A stretch of 51,215 nt of DNA from Oscillospiraceae bacterium (GCA_015063445.1 SVUD01000010.1:1-51215), one strand, 5' to 3'; counted from the stretch's first letter, positions 9,401 through 16,180 are shown. A program made the numbers and translations. The notes: a model not told the origin generated them from the sequence alone.

Positions 9401-11652
9401 ACGCTTCCTACAAGAGTACCCTCTGCCGCGCCAACGGTATCAACCGCATAGAGATTCGCAACGTTAGCCGCATTGTTGGATACCGCAAAGCGGAAGTTAA
9501 AGGTATCGAAGCCTTGGGGCATAGAGGCAGGAACAGTGAATGAATAATAGGTAGTGTTTTCCGCTGTGAGAGGCATATCGGTGCCGTAGCGTGTCGTAAA
9601 CTGCGAGGTATACGCTTCGCCCATTTCAACACCGTTATCGCCCTTGAGAGTTGCGGGAACAGTAATCGTATAGGTAGTACCGCTCTTCATGTTTTCGGGG
9701 CTGAAGGTCCACTGAGTGCCGCCGTAAATGCTCTCCCAAGTGCCCCTAAGAGCCTCTTCTCCGGACGTGATAGTTATCTTTTCAACCTCACTAAGCGTGG
9801 TTGCGCCGGAGAACTGAACGGTAATTTTATCTGTAAGACTTATGTCACCGTCGTTCTTATAAGGATCGGTATAGAATACCTTAATTGCCTCATTTTTCAA
9901 ATAATAGTTTGCAAAACTGAAGAATGCGTCGTATGTAGGCACTCCGTAGAACATATCGGGATAGTATGCATACTCGTGGAGCTGATCTACCTCAAAGAAC
10001 ACGAACGGAATGTCAAGCGACCTCGCAAGGTTAGCGAGAGTGTTAGCCGAGCCGTACGCCGCATTGTATTCGTCGTTCATATGAGCCGCCGCAAAAATCG
10101 GTACGTGACCGCCCGATACGTCCTCCTCTTGAGAGCCGTTAGCAGCATAGGTGAGCTGAACGCCCGAGATTATTTCTTTTCCGTTATAGGTGAGCCAGGG
10201 CTGCTTTTCACCGGGAAGAAGAGCAAGATCTCCAACGTAAGTACCGCCCGAAATAACGGTATTCTCTCCTGCCTGGTATCTCGTTTCGCCCGAATGACCG
10301 TCATACATAACCTTACAAGCAAAGCTTGCGAGAACCTCGTCAATGGCGCTCTCCATAGCCTCAACGCCGGTATAATCCTCAGCGTTTACAAGTCCTTCTT
10401 GAAGAACCTCTTCTCCGAGGAAGGAGAACCAAGCGCCCTTTGAAAGACCGATAGTGCAGAATGCGTCAAGGTCAAACTTATAGGTTTCGCTATCGGAAAG
10501 AGCAAGATAACGAAGATATCTTATAGCTGCGGTATTGATAAGCTTGTCATTGTAAATATGCAAGCTGTAGTTCATATGGTGACCTGTAACTGCGCCCGTG
10601 GTATTAAGGTTTCCGTCATAGTAACCGAATGCGCTGTCTCTTGCCATGGGCTGCCAGAAGTAGTCGTAAACCGCTCCCGCATAGCCGCGGAAGAGCGCGC
10701 CCGTGTGATGCGAGCAAAGGTCCGTGTAGCAAGAGATCGTGTTAGTGGGATATCCCCAGCAGCACGAAACCGAAAGGAGAGGAACCTCCTTCTCGGGATT
10801 GGTGGGATATACGAGGTGGAGCTTCATATCCATATCGAGAGGCGAGCCGTCGGGCTTAACGCAATCGGTTATGGTTTTAGCAACCGTATACTTAACCTTG
10901 GTATAAAGACCGTTAGCGTCAACCTTACCCGATGCGTCGTACCATACGGGAGAGGTTCCGTCCGTCGCTGTGGATACCGTCTTTCTTGTATCCGTCGTGC
11001 TTCCGGTCGCCCATTTAACGAGTCTTTCCGCCTTAGTACCCTTGAAGTCGGTATTCCAGTTCTCAACTATATATTCAAGCGTTCCGCTGAGAGAGTGCTT
11101 ATCTACCTCCCAGAACACCTGGTTGAGAAGCACGTCATATCCCGAGGGAACAACGAATACCTCTTTGTAGTACTGCTTGTTATTGCCGTCAAAGTTAAAG
11201 TACTTCTTCAACTTGAGGTTATTAACAAAGGTCTGCGCCGAATCGTCAAGCTTATGGCCTGTCGCGGCAGGATTGTTAAGGTAGTCGAGAACGACTACAG
11301 CGTATCCTCTGTCAAGCATCGACTGGATAATGGATTTATTGCTATCCGTACCGACTCTTTCGGTGTTCGTATTGATAGCGTATACCATTATCGGCGTTCC
11401 GTTAAGCTCGGGAACGATCGACGAGGCATTACCTTTATAGTACACGGTGTACTGTAATGCTCCGACGAAGCCGTCGTTAGCTATTCTTCTCGTATCCTGT
11501 ACGAGATAAGAGGCAAAATCGTTTTTGATTTCTATCATTTCGCCCTCCGTTACAATTTCATCGCTTGCCGAGCTTACCACGGCAAATACGCCCACCGTAG
11601 CAAGTATCGCGCAAAGTAAAGCGACGATAATTTTTGTTTTCTTTGATTTCAT
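3427..11652 (-). CDS. Giant secreted multidomain protein: alpha/beta-hydrolase head, Ig-like domain, five beta-helix-like repeats
   Basis: 2741 residues, ATG at 11652 behind GGAAAGGAG. Residues 1-30 are a signal sequence. Residues ~45-590 look like an alpha/beta-hydrolase: GLSKG with Ser404 as nucleophile elbow and QLHEY with His559 as the likely catalytic histidine. Residues ~600-695 resemble an Ig-like Big_5/SbsA domain (ITVQFSG, GTTYTITVPATL). Residues ~700-970 hold two jelly-roll-like stretches. Five repeats of ~280-300 residues begin near 996, 1277, 1577, 1875 and 2172. Each opens with YPF-x-x-F-x-DG-x-FVGAY-x-TW, then LRRDY, LDLNGYTL, KNGT, and GGxI, which suggests right-handed beta-helix coils. 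Residues ~2470-2741 form a tail seen at the end of many large clostridial surface proteins. No LPxTG or dockerin was seen. It probably acts outside the cell on an ester-containing polymer (inference). Divergent from the AraC gene at 11828. Confidence 0.85.
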   Translation of the reverse strand: MKSKKTKIIVALLCAILATVGVFAVVSSASDEIVTEGEMIEIKNDFASYLVQDTRRIANDGFVGALQYTVYYKGNASSIVPELNGTPIMVYAINTNTERVGTDSNKSIIQSMLDRGYAVVVLDYLNNPAATGHKLDDSAQTFVNNLKLKKYFNFDGNNKQYYKEVFVVPSGYDVLLNQVFWEVDKHSLSGTLEYIVENWNTDFKGTKAERLVKWATGSTTDTRKTVSTATDGTSPVWYDASGKVDANGLYTKVKYTVAKTITDCVKPDGSPLDMDMKLHLVYPTNPEKEVPLLSVSCCWGYPTNTISCYTDLCSHHTGALFRGYAGAVYDYFWQPMARDSAFGYYDGNLNTTGAVTGHHMNYSLHIYNDKLINTAAIRYLRYLALSDSETYKFDLDAFCTIGLSKGAWFSFLGEEVLQEGLVNAEDYTGVEAMESAIDEVLASFACKVMYDGHSGETRYQAGENTVISGGTYVGDLALLPGEKQPWLTYNGKEIISGVQLTYAANGSQEEDVSGGHVPIFAAAHMNDEYNAAYGSANTLANLARSLDIPFVFFEVDQLHEYAYYPDMFYGVPTYDAFFSFANYYLKNEAIKVFYTDPYKNDGDISLTDKITVQFSGATTLSEVEKITITSGEEALRGTWESIYGGTQWTFSPENMKSGTTYTITVPATLKGDNGVEMGEAYTSQFTTRYGTDMPLTAENTTYYSFTVPASMPQGFDTFNFRFAVSNNAANVANLYAVDTVGAAEGTLVGSVNLKGAGTYEIDVTKYLLANAGNNVTLMLKGAKTAGTTTLSDRDFSDKTNVGTYGLAPHAMVMLDANGNEVTSGGDSAIKVYVKDNEGQYGGGIAFYENVTTVLSMQNLLGTTKISKADYGRQIELTLKIFDTTSRTLQLKLNSMTSSSKGIMDYGLPLHNITTKAGEWMTITIPYVVYDTDYGTGSNATKTLYALVSPTGDTHMPIYFSNLTVKETVTDLDVTGAYLSAVDNGRADYKTPEADTPFALYNGESLVGAYTTWKAALGAYVKGYTLKLTSDYVLTNADVWGDFGAKADSFVIDLNGYTIYSENTSNSLIWLKTTAKSIAKTTVTLKNGGIVLNNTPIVSYESSSVQGFGKEYDVKLENLDITLGNKAMLTELISASSIPAASGADVNITLNECDIDLGDEDNRSTVMLTLFPEGKNTLTLAYTVKGGSLTMSHPRWITVQAKATYVDYVATENGNMKLYIPSAYAPSTKVSYIIEEGYAQFAANTSKDNVTEYVLKTAGEGSTRYGIIPDAYLNAETYPFVLFKDGAFVGAYSTWNSVLGTAQNTAGGAANVETEVQIVLRRDYKNVGDAGPQINKATNILIDLGGNSLITEDVGLDFSANYSAAPYATNFVVRNGKILSGRIAFLDGQLFNAATGVKVYNVRFEGVTFGFDSALGDFWSDMIFTPWTNVASSVGTDINVTYENCIFDLRNYPLTKNYTVFNASDGNRVLNVNTTIVGGEILMDSAEYVTFAKTDANDTMAVAPDADGNYVTLKVKSGVAPLSAGFVDETGRNRAFNLESDDGVTAVYTLKDNPLATDYGVIGNAYADASVYPFAVFKDGTFVGGYSTWNSVLVAAQNSVNGASNINSVATILLRRDFTSVNRDGGPTINTATNIVLDLNGYDLACDWVGFDLSGNYNAAPYATSVTVKNGTVLNTCGMGFVDIQHQSGAQAKEFKVTFDNVTFGFAPGATTSWGKCMLFEMWGTNAGAGSHTTAVYNDCTFNLCDNVPSAISETTKMNIFPVSDGNKNANVNISINGGTILVNNINLYNIFTGDENDSIIWNKGADGRYTRMVTPTTAAYANVHYTGTFNTPEGTMYFIEMEDNGTNSTYELDKISFEYGEISLKENKLLSAVDFPFVAFLDGVYKAGYGRWRHAIDGAKGFVSAAGTENKTVVIVQRRNYDAISAHDSGSNFNNARGKIVLDLNGYTITNIDNYFIDIYVSYSNTAILGFKSSIEIKNGTLINARSGAPMIAIGHTGTNANYDTKKFGFTFTNVTFKFASGVNAFITEWNGSPHVGDGTDVDYFFDGCTFDFTDAASGTTFCNAANNVSSSSVIVRGGNIIADSFAGFTLYKVNNDDVSYIMADNTGKYMTLTQLAHVAAPNVSFKNAAGKILSFGKDSVNGLYAIYVIGEPTPTKYGDIPYQYYSKDDYPFAVFDEKGNFLGAFGSLLDTVEPCNNEGAIHAAKVYMSANTWDGSSYGANPKAAFIVMRRDYKFTSIENYHNLAQVQGIITIDLNGYTLTAADNRVMFDSSIKPWINAGDSSVFPSEFYFKNGTVELVNRPMIHFVPWMAEGVDVSGKAFVYQFDNVTFNVIGTTTNVIATYATHSGTPEALANPELRFNNCTFNLERALDGTTLFGLGNGLTNTKITVEGGKIIAGANGFNVYSKSDATTTTVTFTKADGENYLTITLPKGVSAPAGEYDIAGGKAVFVKVSENESTVTYRLRNAKTVDIDFTPKMSITLGNELSINVYIPVESVQKFTFNGITYENLEAIADKKVTVDGKDYYRMTVALGSAEAAKDIKLAATVTAGENTAVATFTFSIPKYATKVLTNGTDVEKTLAKDVLAYVKAAYNYFTEFNTAEEIARVNALIDSIIGDYKAEPVSSGETNTVTPVTSVTLNLDSKPSIRFYVTDTTVEFFANGRKLDTVTGTDETYGAYVELDVYAYALSETITYGNGGSYHISDFLEGAKGTNYENLVSCFIKYTESAADYRASVIGINN

Positions 11653-11739
11653 ATACTGCTCCTTTCCAACAGTTAATTGTAATCAACAAAATTACGCATA
11701 GGTGAATATATTTGTATATTTTGAACACTATGCAATTAT

Positions 11740-11753
11740 ATTTTATCATAAAA
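11740..11753 (-). promoter_or_regulatory. Extended -10 promoter of the giant gene
   Basis: On the minus strand it reads TTTTATGATAAAAT, an extended -10 without a -35, followed by TATAAT-like AT-rich sequence. It abuts the -35 of the divergent AraC gene exactly as in the 2045-2090 region. Confidence 0.55.
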
Positions 11754-11756
11754 GCA

Positions 11757-11785
11757 TTGACAATGTATGACAATAGTGCTATAAT
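11757..11785 (+). promoter_or_regulatory. Consensus sigma-A promoter of the second AraC-type gene
   Basis: TTGACA at 11757-11762, exactly 17 bases, then TATAAT at 11780-11785. This is a full-consensus promoter, about 40 bases before the ATG. Confidence 0.85.
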
Positions 11786-11827
11786 TTATGACAAATATCC
11801 ATATATTTGGTTTTGAGGAGAATAATC

Positions 11828-12724
11828 ATGCAGGTTCATTTTAAAAACTTCGGCTCTAAAACCGCAATGAGATGCGGATTCCAATCGGGGCAGTATAACT
11901 ACCCCGCTCACATACATCAGTTCCCCGAAATTGTTTACGTCAGCGAGGGCTCGCTCGAGGTAACCATAGACGGAAAACGCGAGCTTATGCTCCCCGGAGA
12001 TTTTGCCATCATTCCGCCCTTTAGAATCCATAGCTTTTTCACTCCCGAAACCGTAACGAGATGGGTATGCGTTTTTTCTCCCGATTTCATATCGAGCTTT
12101 ATCAGCCGAGACGAGCTTTTCGGAAACGGCGAGAGCTGCATAGTTCACGCATCCGAAGGACTAAAGTCCTTCGCTAATGAATATATGATAGAGACTAACG
12201 AGCTTTTCTTCGAGCTCACCGAGGAGATAATCAGAACGTACAAGTCGCTCATTTTCGCGGTATATTCGGAATATCTCAACAAGGTGCCGAGGACAGAAAA
12301 GCGAAAATATCACCAGGCTCTTTCCTCTATACTCTCCTACGTAAGTGAGCATTATACCGAGGATATTTCACTCCATTCCATCGGAGCGGCGCTGAATTAC
12401 AGTCCAAAATACGTTTCTCTCTGTCTTTCAGAGGTTGACGAAATGAACTTAAATCAGCTTATAAACTCATTCAGAGCCGACCATGCGAAAACACTCCTTT
12501 CCACGACCAAGAAAAAGATGATAGACGTTGCGCTCGAGTGCGGCTACGCCAATGAAAGAAGCTTCTACCGAGCGTTTTTAAGAGTGACGAATATGACCCC
12601 CGGAGAATACAGACGCTCAAAAAGAACGCTTTCAACACAGGAAAACGAGAAAGATTATTACCCGGTTTTATACGAGGAAAAGCAGAAGAAAAAGCACGAA
12701 AAGGCAAAGCGTTCGGGCAAATAA
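11828..12724 (+). CDS. AraC-family transcriptional regulator with cupin sensor domain
   Basis: 298 residues. The ATG at 11828 is chosen because GAGGAG lies 7 bases upstream; an in-frame TTG at 11807 would put that site inside the gene. The N-terminal cupin (HIHQFPEIVYV, then a second loop FRIHSFF) binds an unknown ligand. The C-terminal half has the two AraC helix-turn-helix motifs ending ECGYANERSFYRAFLRV and MTPGEYRR. A lysine-rich tail (KKKHEKAKR) extends past the domain. It is divergent from the giant secreted protein gene, and about 175 bp hold both promoters. By position it most likely activates that gene in response to an external or imported sugar (inference). Paralogue of the regulator at 2126. 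Confidence 0.9.
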   Translation: MQVHFKNFGSKTAMRCGFQSGQYNYPAHIHQFPEIVYVSEGSLEVTIDGKRELMLPGDFAIIPPFRIHSFFTPETVTRWVCVFSPDFISSFISRDELFGNGESCIVHASEGLKSFANEYMIETNELFFELTEEIIRTYKSLIFAVYSEYLNKVPRTEKRKYHQALSSILSYVSEHYTEDISLHSIGAALNYSPKYVSLCLSEVDEMNLNQLINSFRADHAKTLLSTTKKKMIDVALECGYANERSFYRAFLRVTNMTPGEYRRSKRTLSTQENEKDYYPVLYEEKQKKKHEKAKRSGK

Positions 12725-12816
12725 AAACTAAACCCCGGAAACATAAAAGTAGAATTACAGAAAAAAAGCAAAGCACTCAGCAAAACAAAAGCCGAGTGCT
12801 CGGGCAAATAGTATAA

Positions 12817-12880
12817 AAAAGACCGCACTAACAAGCTCACGCGCGAAGCGAGGACTTTAAGTGCGGTATTTTTTCTTTTT
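12817..12880. terminator. Terminator after the second AraC gene
   Basis: ACCGCACT at 12822-12829 pairs with AGTGCGGT at 12860-12867, preceded by AAAAAA and followed by ATTTTTTCTTTTTT. The T-runs allow action in both directions. Confidence 0.75.
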
Positions 12881-12892
12881 TGGAGTTAACGA

Positions 12893-13130
12893 CAAGTGAA
12901 AAAATTATATTTTTCAGCTGCACTGTGACGGTGTAAATCTTTGTTTTTTACTACTTTTTGCGTATTTTTTGTTTTTTTTGAGGAATGCCGACTTTTTTCA
13001 AAAGCGAGATTACAGCCGAAGTGATTGAGGGCTGCTTCTGCCTTTTCGTGTTCAAGCGAAAAAATACATTTTTCTGCTACACCGTGACGGTGTAAATCTT
13101 TGATTTCTACTACTTTTTACGCTTTTTTCT
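12893..13130. repeat. Pair of ~78-bp direct repeats at the 3' end of the MATE gene
   Basis: 12893-12971 and 13053-13130 are imperfect copies, offset by 160 bp. Both start CAAG(T/C)GAAAAAAT and contain GTGACGGTGTAAATCTTTG and CTACTTTTT(G/A)CG. The second copy covers the last codons and stop of the MATE gene at 13117; the first is non-coding. The core ACACCGTcACGGTGT is palindromic in the second copy and decayed in the first. No gene is seen in 12881-13116. Confidence 0.75.
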
Positions 13131-14466
13131 CATTTTCAAGGCTCTCAAGCTTTTTGAAGAACGAAAGCATCATAGGAAGCGATACAAGCGCCGAGATAAC
13201 GTAAGCTATCGGCTGAGAAACCTCTATTCCGCGAACTCCGAAAATCTCCGAAAGCGTGATGCAAAGAGGGATAAATATAAGTCCGCTCTGCAAGCAGGAC
13301 AGAATAAGAGCGGGAACACTTTTTCCAATGCTTTGGAAGAGCATCGTAGCAACGACGGATATCGGGAAAAAGAGGAGTGCCGCGCATTGAATTCTCAGCG
13401 CCTCAGCGCCTATCTTGACGACCTCAGTCTCTTTTCTGAAAATCGAAATAACGCTCGGAGCGAATGCAAAACAAAGAGCAGCGATAACGCCTATAAACAC
13501 CATACCGAAGAAGAGAGTGAACGTAGCGCCCTTCTTAACCCTCTTATATTTCTTAGCTCCGTAGTTGAAGGCTGCAACAGGCTGGAAGCCCTGACCTATT
13601 CCAAGGCCGACGCTGAAAATGAGGCTCGAGGTTCTTCCAACGTAACCCATAGCAGCAATAGCGGCATCTCCAAACGGCTTAGCCGAGGTGTTAAGAACCA
13701 TAGTCGAAACACTGTTAAGTCCCTGTCTTGCAAGACTTGGAAGTCCCGTCAGAATAATATCCTTGAGTATTACAAGCTCTCGGGAAAGGTATTTAAGCGA
13801 AATTTTACTGTTAGTCTTTCCAAGCACGAAGATAGAGCCGAGAATACAGAAGGAAACGTATTGCGATACCGCGGTCGCAAGTCCCGCTCCGCCTATTCCC
13901 ATATCAAAGGCGAAAATGAATAGCGGATCAAGCGCGATATTCAAAAGTCCACCGGAGGTAAGACCGATCATCGCAAGAGATGCTTTTCCTTCATATCTTA
14001 ATATGTTATTAAGCACGCAGCTCGCAGTCATAGCGGGAGCGGCAAGAAAAATATATCTTCCGTAATCCATAGCGTACGGCAAAATCGTTTCCGTGCTGCC
14101 AAGAAGCTTCATCAGCGGCTTTAACAAAACCAAGCCGAGAATCATTATTATAAATCCCGAGCCAAGAGCGGCAAAGAAGCCGAATGAAGAATACTTACTC
14201 GCCTTATCGTTTTCTCTTTTTCCGAGTAAGCGGCTGACGTAGCTTCCCGCGCCGTGCCCGAACATAAATCCAAACGCTTGAAGTATTGACATTATTCCGA
14301 ATACTATACTCGTTGCTCCGCCTGCGCTCAGAGAAACCTTACTTACGAAATACGAGTCTGCCATATTATATATATTGGCAATCAGCATACTTATGGTAGT
14401 CGGTATTCCGAGCCTTATTATCAGTCTTGGAACAGGAGTTTCGGTCATCTTCTGATATTCGGTCAT
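13117..14466 (-). CDS. MATE-family efflux transporter
   Basis: 449 residues, the usual size for the family, with ATG at 14466 behind AAAGGAC. About 12 hydrophobic helices are visible, in two related six-helix halves. The N-terminal MTETPVPRLIIRLGIPTTISMLIANIYNMADSYFVSK region (shown in part) and GxGxGSYVSRLLGKR are typical of clostridial MATE proteins, as is AALGFGQGFQPVAAFNYGAKK-like sequence (here GIGQGFQPVAAFNYGAKKYK). The family exports drugs or metabolites in exchange for H+ or Na+; the substrate is not predictable. It is transcribed alone, divergent from the cobalamin riboswitch unit. Confidence 0.93.
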   Translation of the reverse strand: MTEYQKMTETPVPRLIIRLGIPTTISMLIANIYNMADSYFVSKVSLSAGGATSIVFGIMSILQAFGFMFGHGAGSYVSRLLGKRENDKASKYSSFGFFAALGSGFIIMILGLVLLKPLMKLLGSTETILPYAMDYGRYIFLAAPAMTASCVLNNILRYEGKASLAMIGLTSGGLLNIALDPLFIFAFDMGIGGAGLATAVSQYVSFCILGSIFVLGKTNSKISLKYLSRELVILKDIILTGLPSLARQGLNSVSTMVLNTSAKPFGDAAIAAMGYVGRTSSLIFSVGLGIGQGFQPVAAFNYGAKKYKRVKKGATFTLFFGMVFIGVIAALCFAFAPSVISIFRKETEVVKIGAEALRIQCAALLFFPISVVATMLFQSIGKSVPALILSCLQSGLIFIPLCITLSEIFGVRGIEVSQPIAYVISALVSLPMMLSFFKKLESLENEKKA

Positions 14467-14502
14467 TTTTTAGTCCTTTCTGTCGAATCTATTCCGCAGA
14501 AT

Positions 14503-14531
14503 ATTATATAACTTTGAAGACAAAAAGTCAA
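14503..14531 (-). promoter_or_regulatory. Sigma-A promoter of the MATE gene
   Basis: On the minus strand TTGACT (14526-14531), a 17-base spacer, then TATAAT (14503-14508), about 37 bases from the ATG. Confidence 0.8.
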
Positions 14532-14559
14532 GTTTTTATTTTCCCCTGTCAAAAACAAG

Positions 14560-14576
14560 ATTGCATTTAATGCAAT
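14560..14576. promoter_or_regulatory. Perfect 8-1-8 palindrome upstream of the MATE promoter
   Basis: ATTGCATT-T-AATGCAAT, about 29 bp upstream of the MATE -35. It has the form of an operator for a dimeric repressor or activator. No regulator gene is adjacent, so the role is inferred from shape and place only. Confidence 0.4.
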
Positions 14577-14707
14577 TCCAACGCAAAAAGCCAACCGCTA
14601 AGCTTGTATTCAAGAAGCATTTTTCACTATGATTTTTTATAAATCCAAAGGTTTTGTAAATTATTATTTGCATTTTTATGTACTTTGCGTTATTTTATCA
14701 TTTTCTA

Positions 14708-14736
14708 TTGACATAGGGTTTCATTAGTGCTATAAT
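14708..14736 (+). promoter_or_regulatory. Consensus sigma-A promoter of the B12-uptake unit
   Basis: TTGACA at 14708-14713, a 17-base spacer and TATAAT at 14731-14736. It starts a leader of nearly 400 bases before the first ATG at 15134. Confidence 0.85.
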
Positions 14737-14769
14737 AGTCTTACAAAAGAATAAAACGCATATCATCTG

Positions 14770-14975
14770 AAATTTAATTTCGTTAAGGGTGCTTGAGCAG
14801 GGGCAGTTTCTCTCTGCGCTACAGCTCGGCATTCTTGGTAAGGAAAGCGCGGTGAGAATCCGTCACAACAGCCATTACCGTATCTCTTCAAAACTTCACA
14901 CGGGTACGCATTAACACCTTTACTCCGTCCCCCGAAGCTTTTTAGTCAAGCCGGAATGCTTACCGATATGCGCAT
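14770..14975 (+). ncRNA. Cobalamin (B12) riboswitch
   Basis: Conserved blocks occur in the right order: GGGTGCTTGAG near 14788, GGTGAGAATCC at 14851-14861, ACAGCCATTACCGTA near 14867-14881 (the ACAGCC-N-TTACCGTA form common in Clostridia) and AGTCAAGCCGGAATGC near 14944. ACACGGGT near 14898 can also pair with ACCCGTGT near 15011, perhaps as an extra long-range stem. Bound adenosylcobalamin would be expected to favour the downstream terminator and switch off the uptake genes. Exact edges are approximate. Confidence 0.8.
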
Positions 14976-15072
14976 ATAAAGGTCTCTTGGGCAAATGGGG
15001 AGATGTATGCACCCGTGTTAAATCGGCTTTGTTTTTACACGGTATAGGATATGGCAGGATATCAGGCATCAC

Positions 15073-15099
15073 AGTACCCGGAAGGGTACTTTTATTTTT
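15073..15099 (+). terminator. Riboswitch-controlled intrinsic terminator
   Basis: AGTACCC (15073-15079), loop GGAA, GGGTACT (15084-15090), then TTTTATTTTT. It lies between the riboswitch and the first ATG, as in transcription-attenuating riboswitches. Confidence 0.8.
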
Positions 15100-15133
15100 G
15101 TCCTTTTGAAAACGAAGAAAGGATACGCTTACT

Positions 15134-15601
15134 ATGAAAAGAATCTTAAAATCCACACTCGCGCTCGCACTCGTTTTATCCGCCTTATTCGCTCTTACCG
15201 CCTGCTCTTTTGACGAGGTATGGAGCAAAATGCCTTGGAACAAGGACAAGAACACCGACACCGAAGCTCTTTGGGAGGGCGCTATCTACCAAACCAACAC
15301 AACGCTCGGCAATGGCAAAACCACGCTTACCGTCAAAGTTGAAGAGAACGATAAATCAGTAACGTTCACCATAAAAACCGACAAAGAGACCGTCGGCGCG
15401 GCTCTCCTTGAGCATAACCTCATCGAGGGTGAAGATGGCGCTTACGGGCTTTACGTAAAAAAGGTTAACGGAATCGTAGCCGATTACGACGTAGATCAGA
15501 GCTATTGGGCGTTTTACGTAGGTGACGAATACGCTATGAGCGGCGTCGATTCTACCGAAATTCAAGAGGGAGCGCTTTACCGCCTTGTCTACACGAAATA
15601 A
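15134..15601 (+). CDS. DUF4430-domain lipoprotein, probable cobalamin-binding partner of an ECF transporter
   Basis: 155 residues, ATG at 15134 with GAAAGGA 10 bases upstream. The signal peptide ends in the lipobox LTAC with Cys24, so the protein should be lipid-anchored on the outer face of the membrane. The remaining ~120 residues match the DUF4430 pattern (VKVEENDKSVTF..., GAYGLYVKKVNGI, YWAFYVGDEYAMSGVDS, EGALYRLVYTK), a fold related to the beta domain of intrinsic factor and transcobalamin. It lies downstream of a cobalamin riboswitch and overlaps the next gene. Role as a surface B12 binder handing the vitamin to the S component is inferred from context. Confidence 0.85.
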   Translation: MKRILKSTLALALVLSALFALTACSFDEVWSKMPWNKDKNTDTEALWEGAIYQTNTTLGNGKTTLTVKVEENDKSVTFTIKTDKETVGAALLEHNLIEGEDGAYGLYVKKVNGIVADYDVDQSYWAFYVGDEYAMSGVDSTEIQEGALYRLVYTK

Positions 15602-16136
15602 GAGCGGCATACACAAAAATCAAAGCAACGCCGTACGCGATACCGTAATATTCGGAATGCTCGGCTCTCTTATGTTCATCTCAAAAATCGTTATGGAAAT
15701 TCTTCCAAACATTCACCTGCTCGGAATGTTGACTATGGTCTATACGCTCGTCTTCAGAGTGAGAGCATTGATACCGATATACATATACGTGCTGCTTAAC
15801 GGAGTCTATTCGGGCTTTTCGATGTGGTGGTTTCCGTATACTTATATCTGGACGATACTCTTCTTGATAACCCTGCTTTTGCCGAAAAAAATGCCAAAGG
15901 TATTGAAGATGGTCGTTTACCCAACGGTTTGCGCAGTTCACGGCTTTGCCTTCGGAGCGCTTTATTCACCCGCTCAGGCGCTTATGTTCGGCTTTGATTT
16001 TAAACAAACGGTAGCCTGGATAATCGCGGGAATACCCTTCGACCTTATCCACGGAGTAAGCAATTTCGTAATGGGACTTTTAGTTCTTCCCTTTTCGGAG
16101 CTTTTAGAAAAGCTTTACAACAGAAAATACGCATAA
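15585..16136 (+). CDS. ECF transporter S component, probably for cobalamin
   Basis: 183 residues if the TTG at 15585 is used; this start lies 17 bases inside the end of the DUF4430 gene and implies translational coupling. No in-frame ATG occurs until 15657. Five or six hydrophobic helices are seen, with FGMLGSLMFISKIVMEILPN, LFRVRALIPIYIYVLLNG-like sequence, WWFPYTYIW and FDLIHGVSNF typical of this group of S components. The family gives substrate specificity to an energy-coupling module (EcfA, EcfA', EcfT), which is not encoded here and is probably shared. Cobalamin specificity is inferred from the riboswitch. Confidence 0.85.
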   Translation: MSTRNKSGIHKNQSNAVRDTVIFGMLGSLMFISKIVMEILPNIHLLGMLTMVYTLVFRVRALIPIYIYVLLNGVYSGFSMWWFPYTYIWTILFLITLLLPKKMPKVLKMVVYPTVCAVHGFAFGALYSPAQALMFGFDFKQTVAWIIAGIPFDLIHGVSNFVMGLLVLPFSELLEKLYNRKYA

Positions 16137-16140
16137 AACC

Positions 16141-16180
16141 AACCGCTAAGGCAGAGATTTTGCCGAGGCGGTTTTTATAT
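16141..16180 (+). terminator. Terminator of the B12-uptake unit
   Basis: AACCGC (16141-16146) pairs with GCGGTT (16168-16173), with an inner GGCA/TGCC stem, followed by TTTTT. Confidence 0.8.

Noticed and set aside
11807..11827. Upstream TTG start for the second AraC gene
   Set aside because: It would place the strong GAGGAG site inside the coding region; the ATG at 11828 has ideal spacing.
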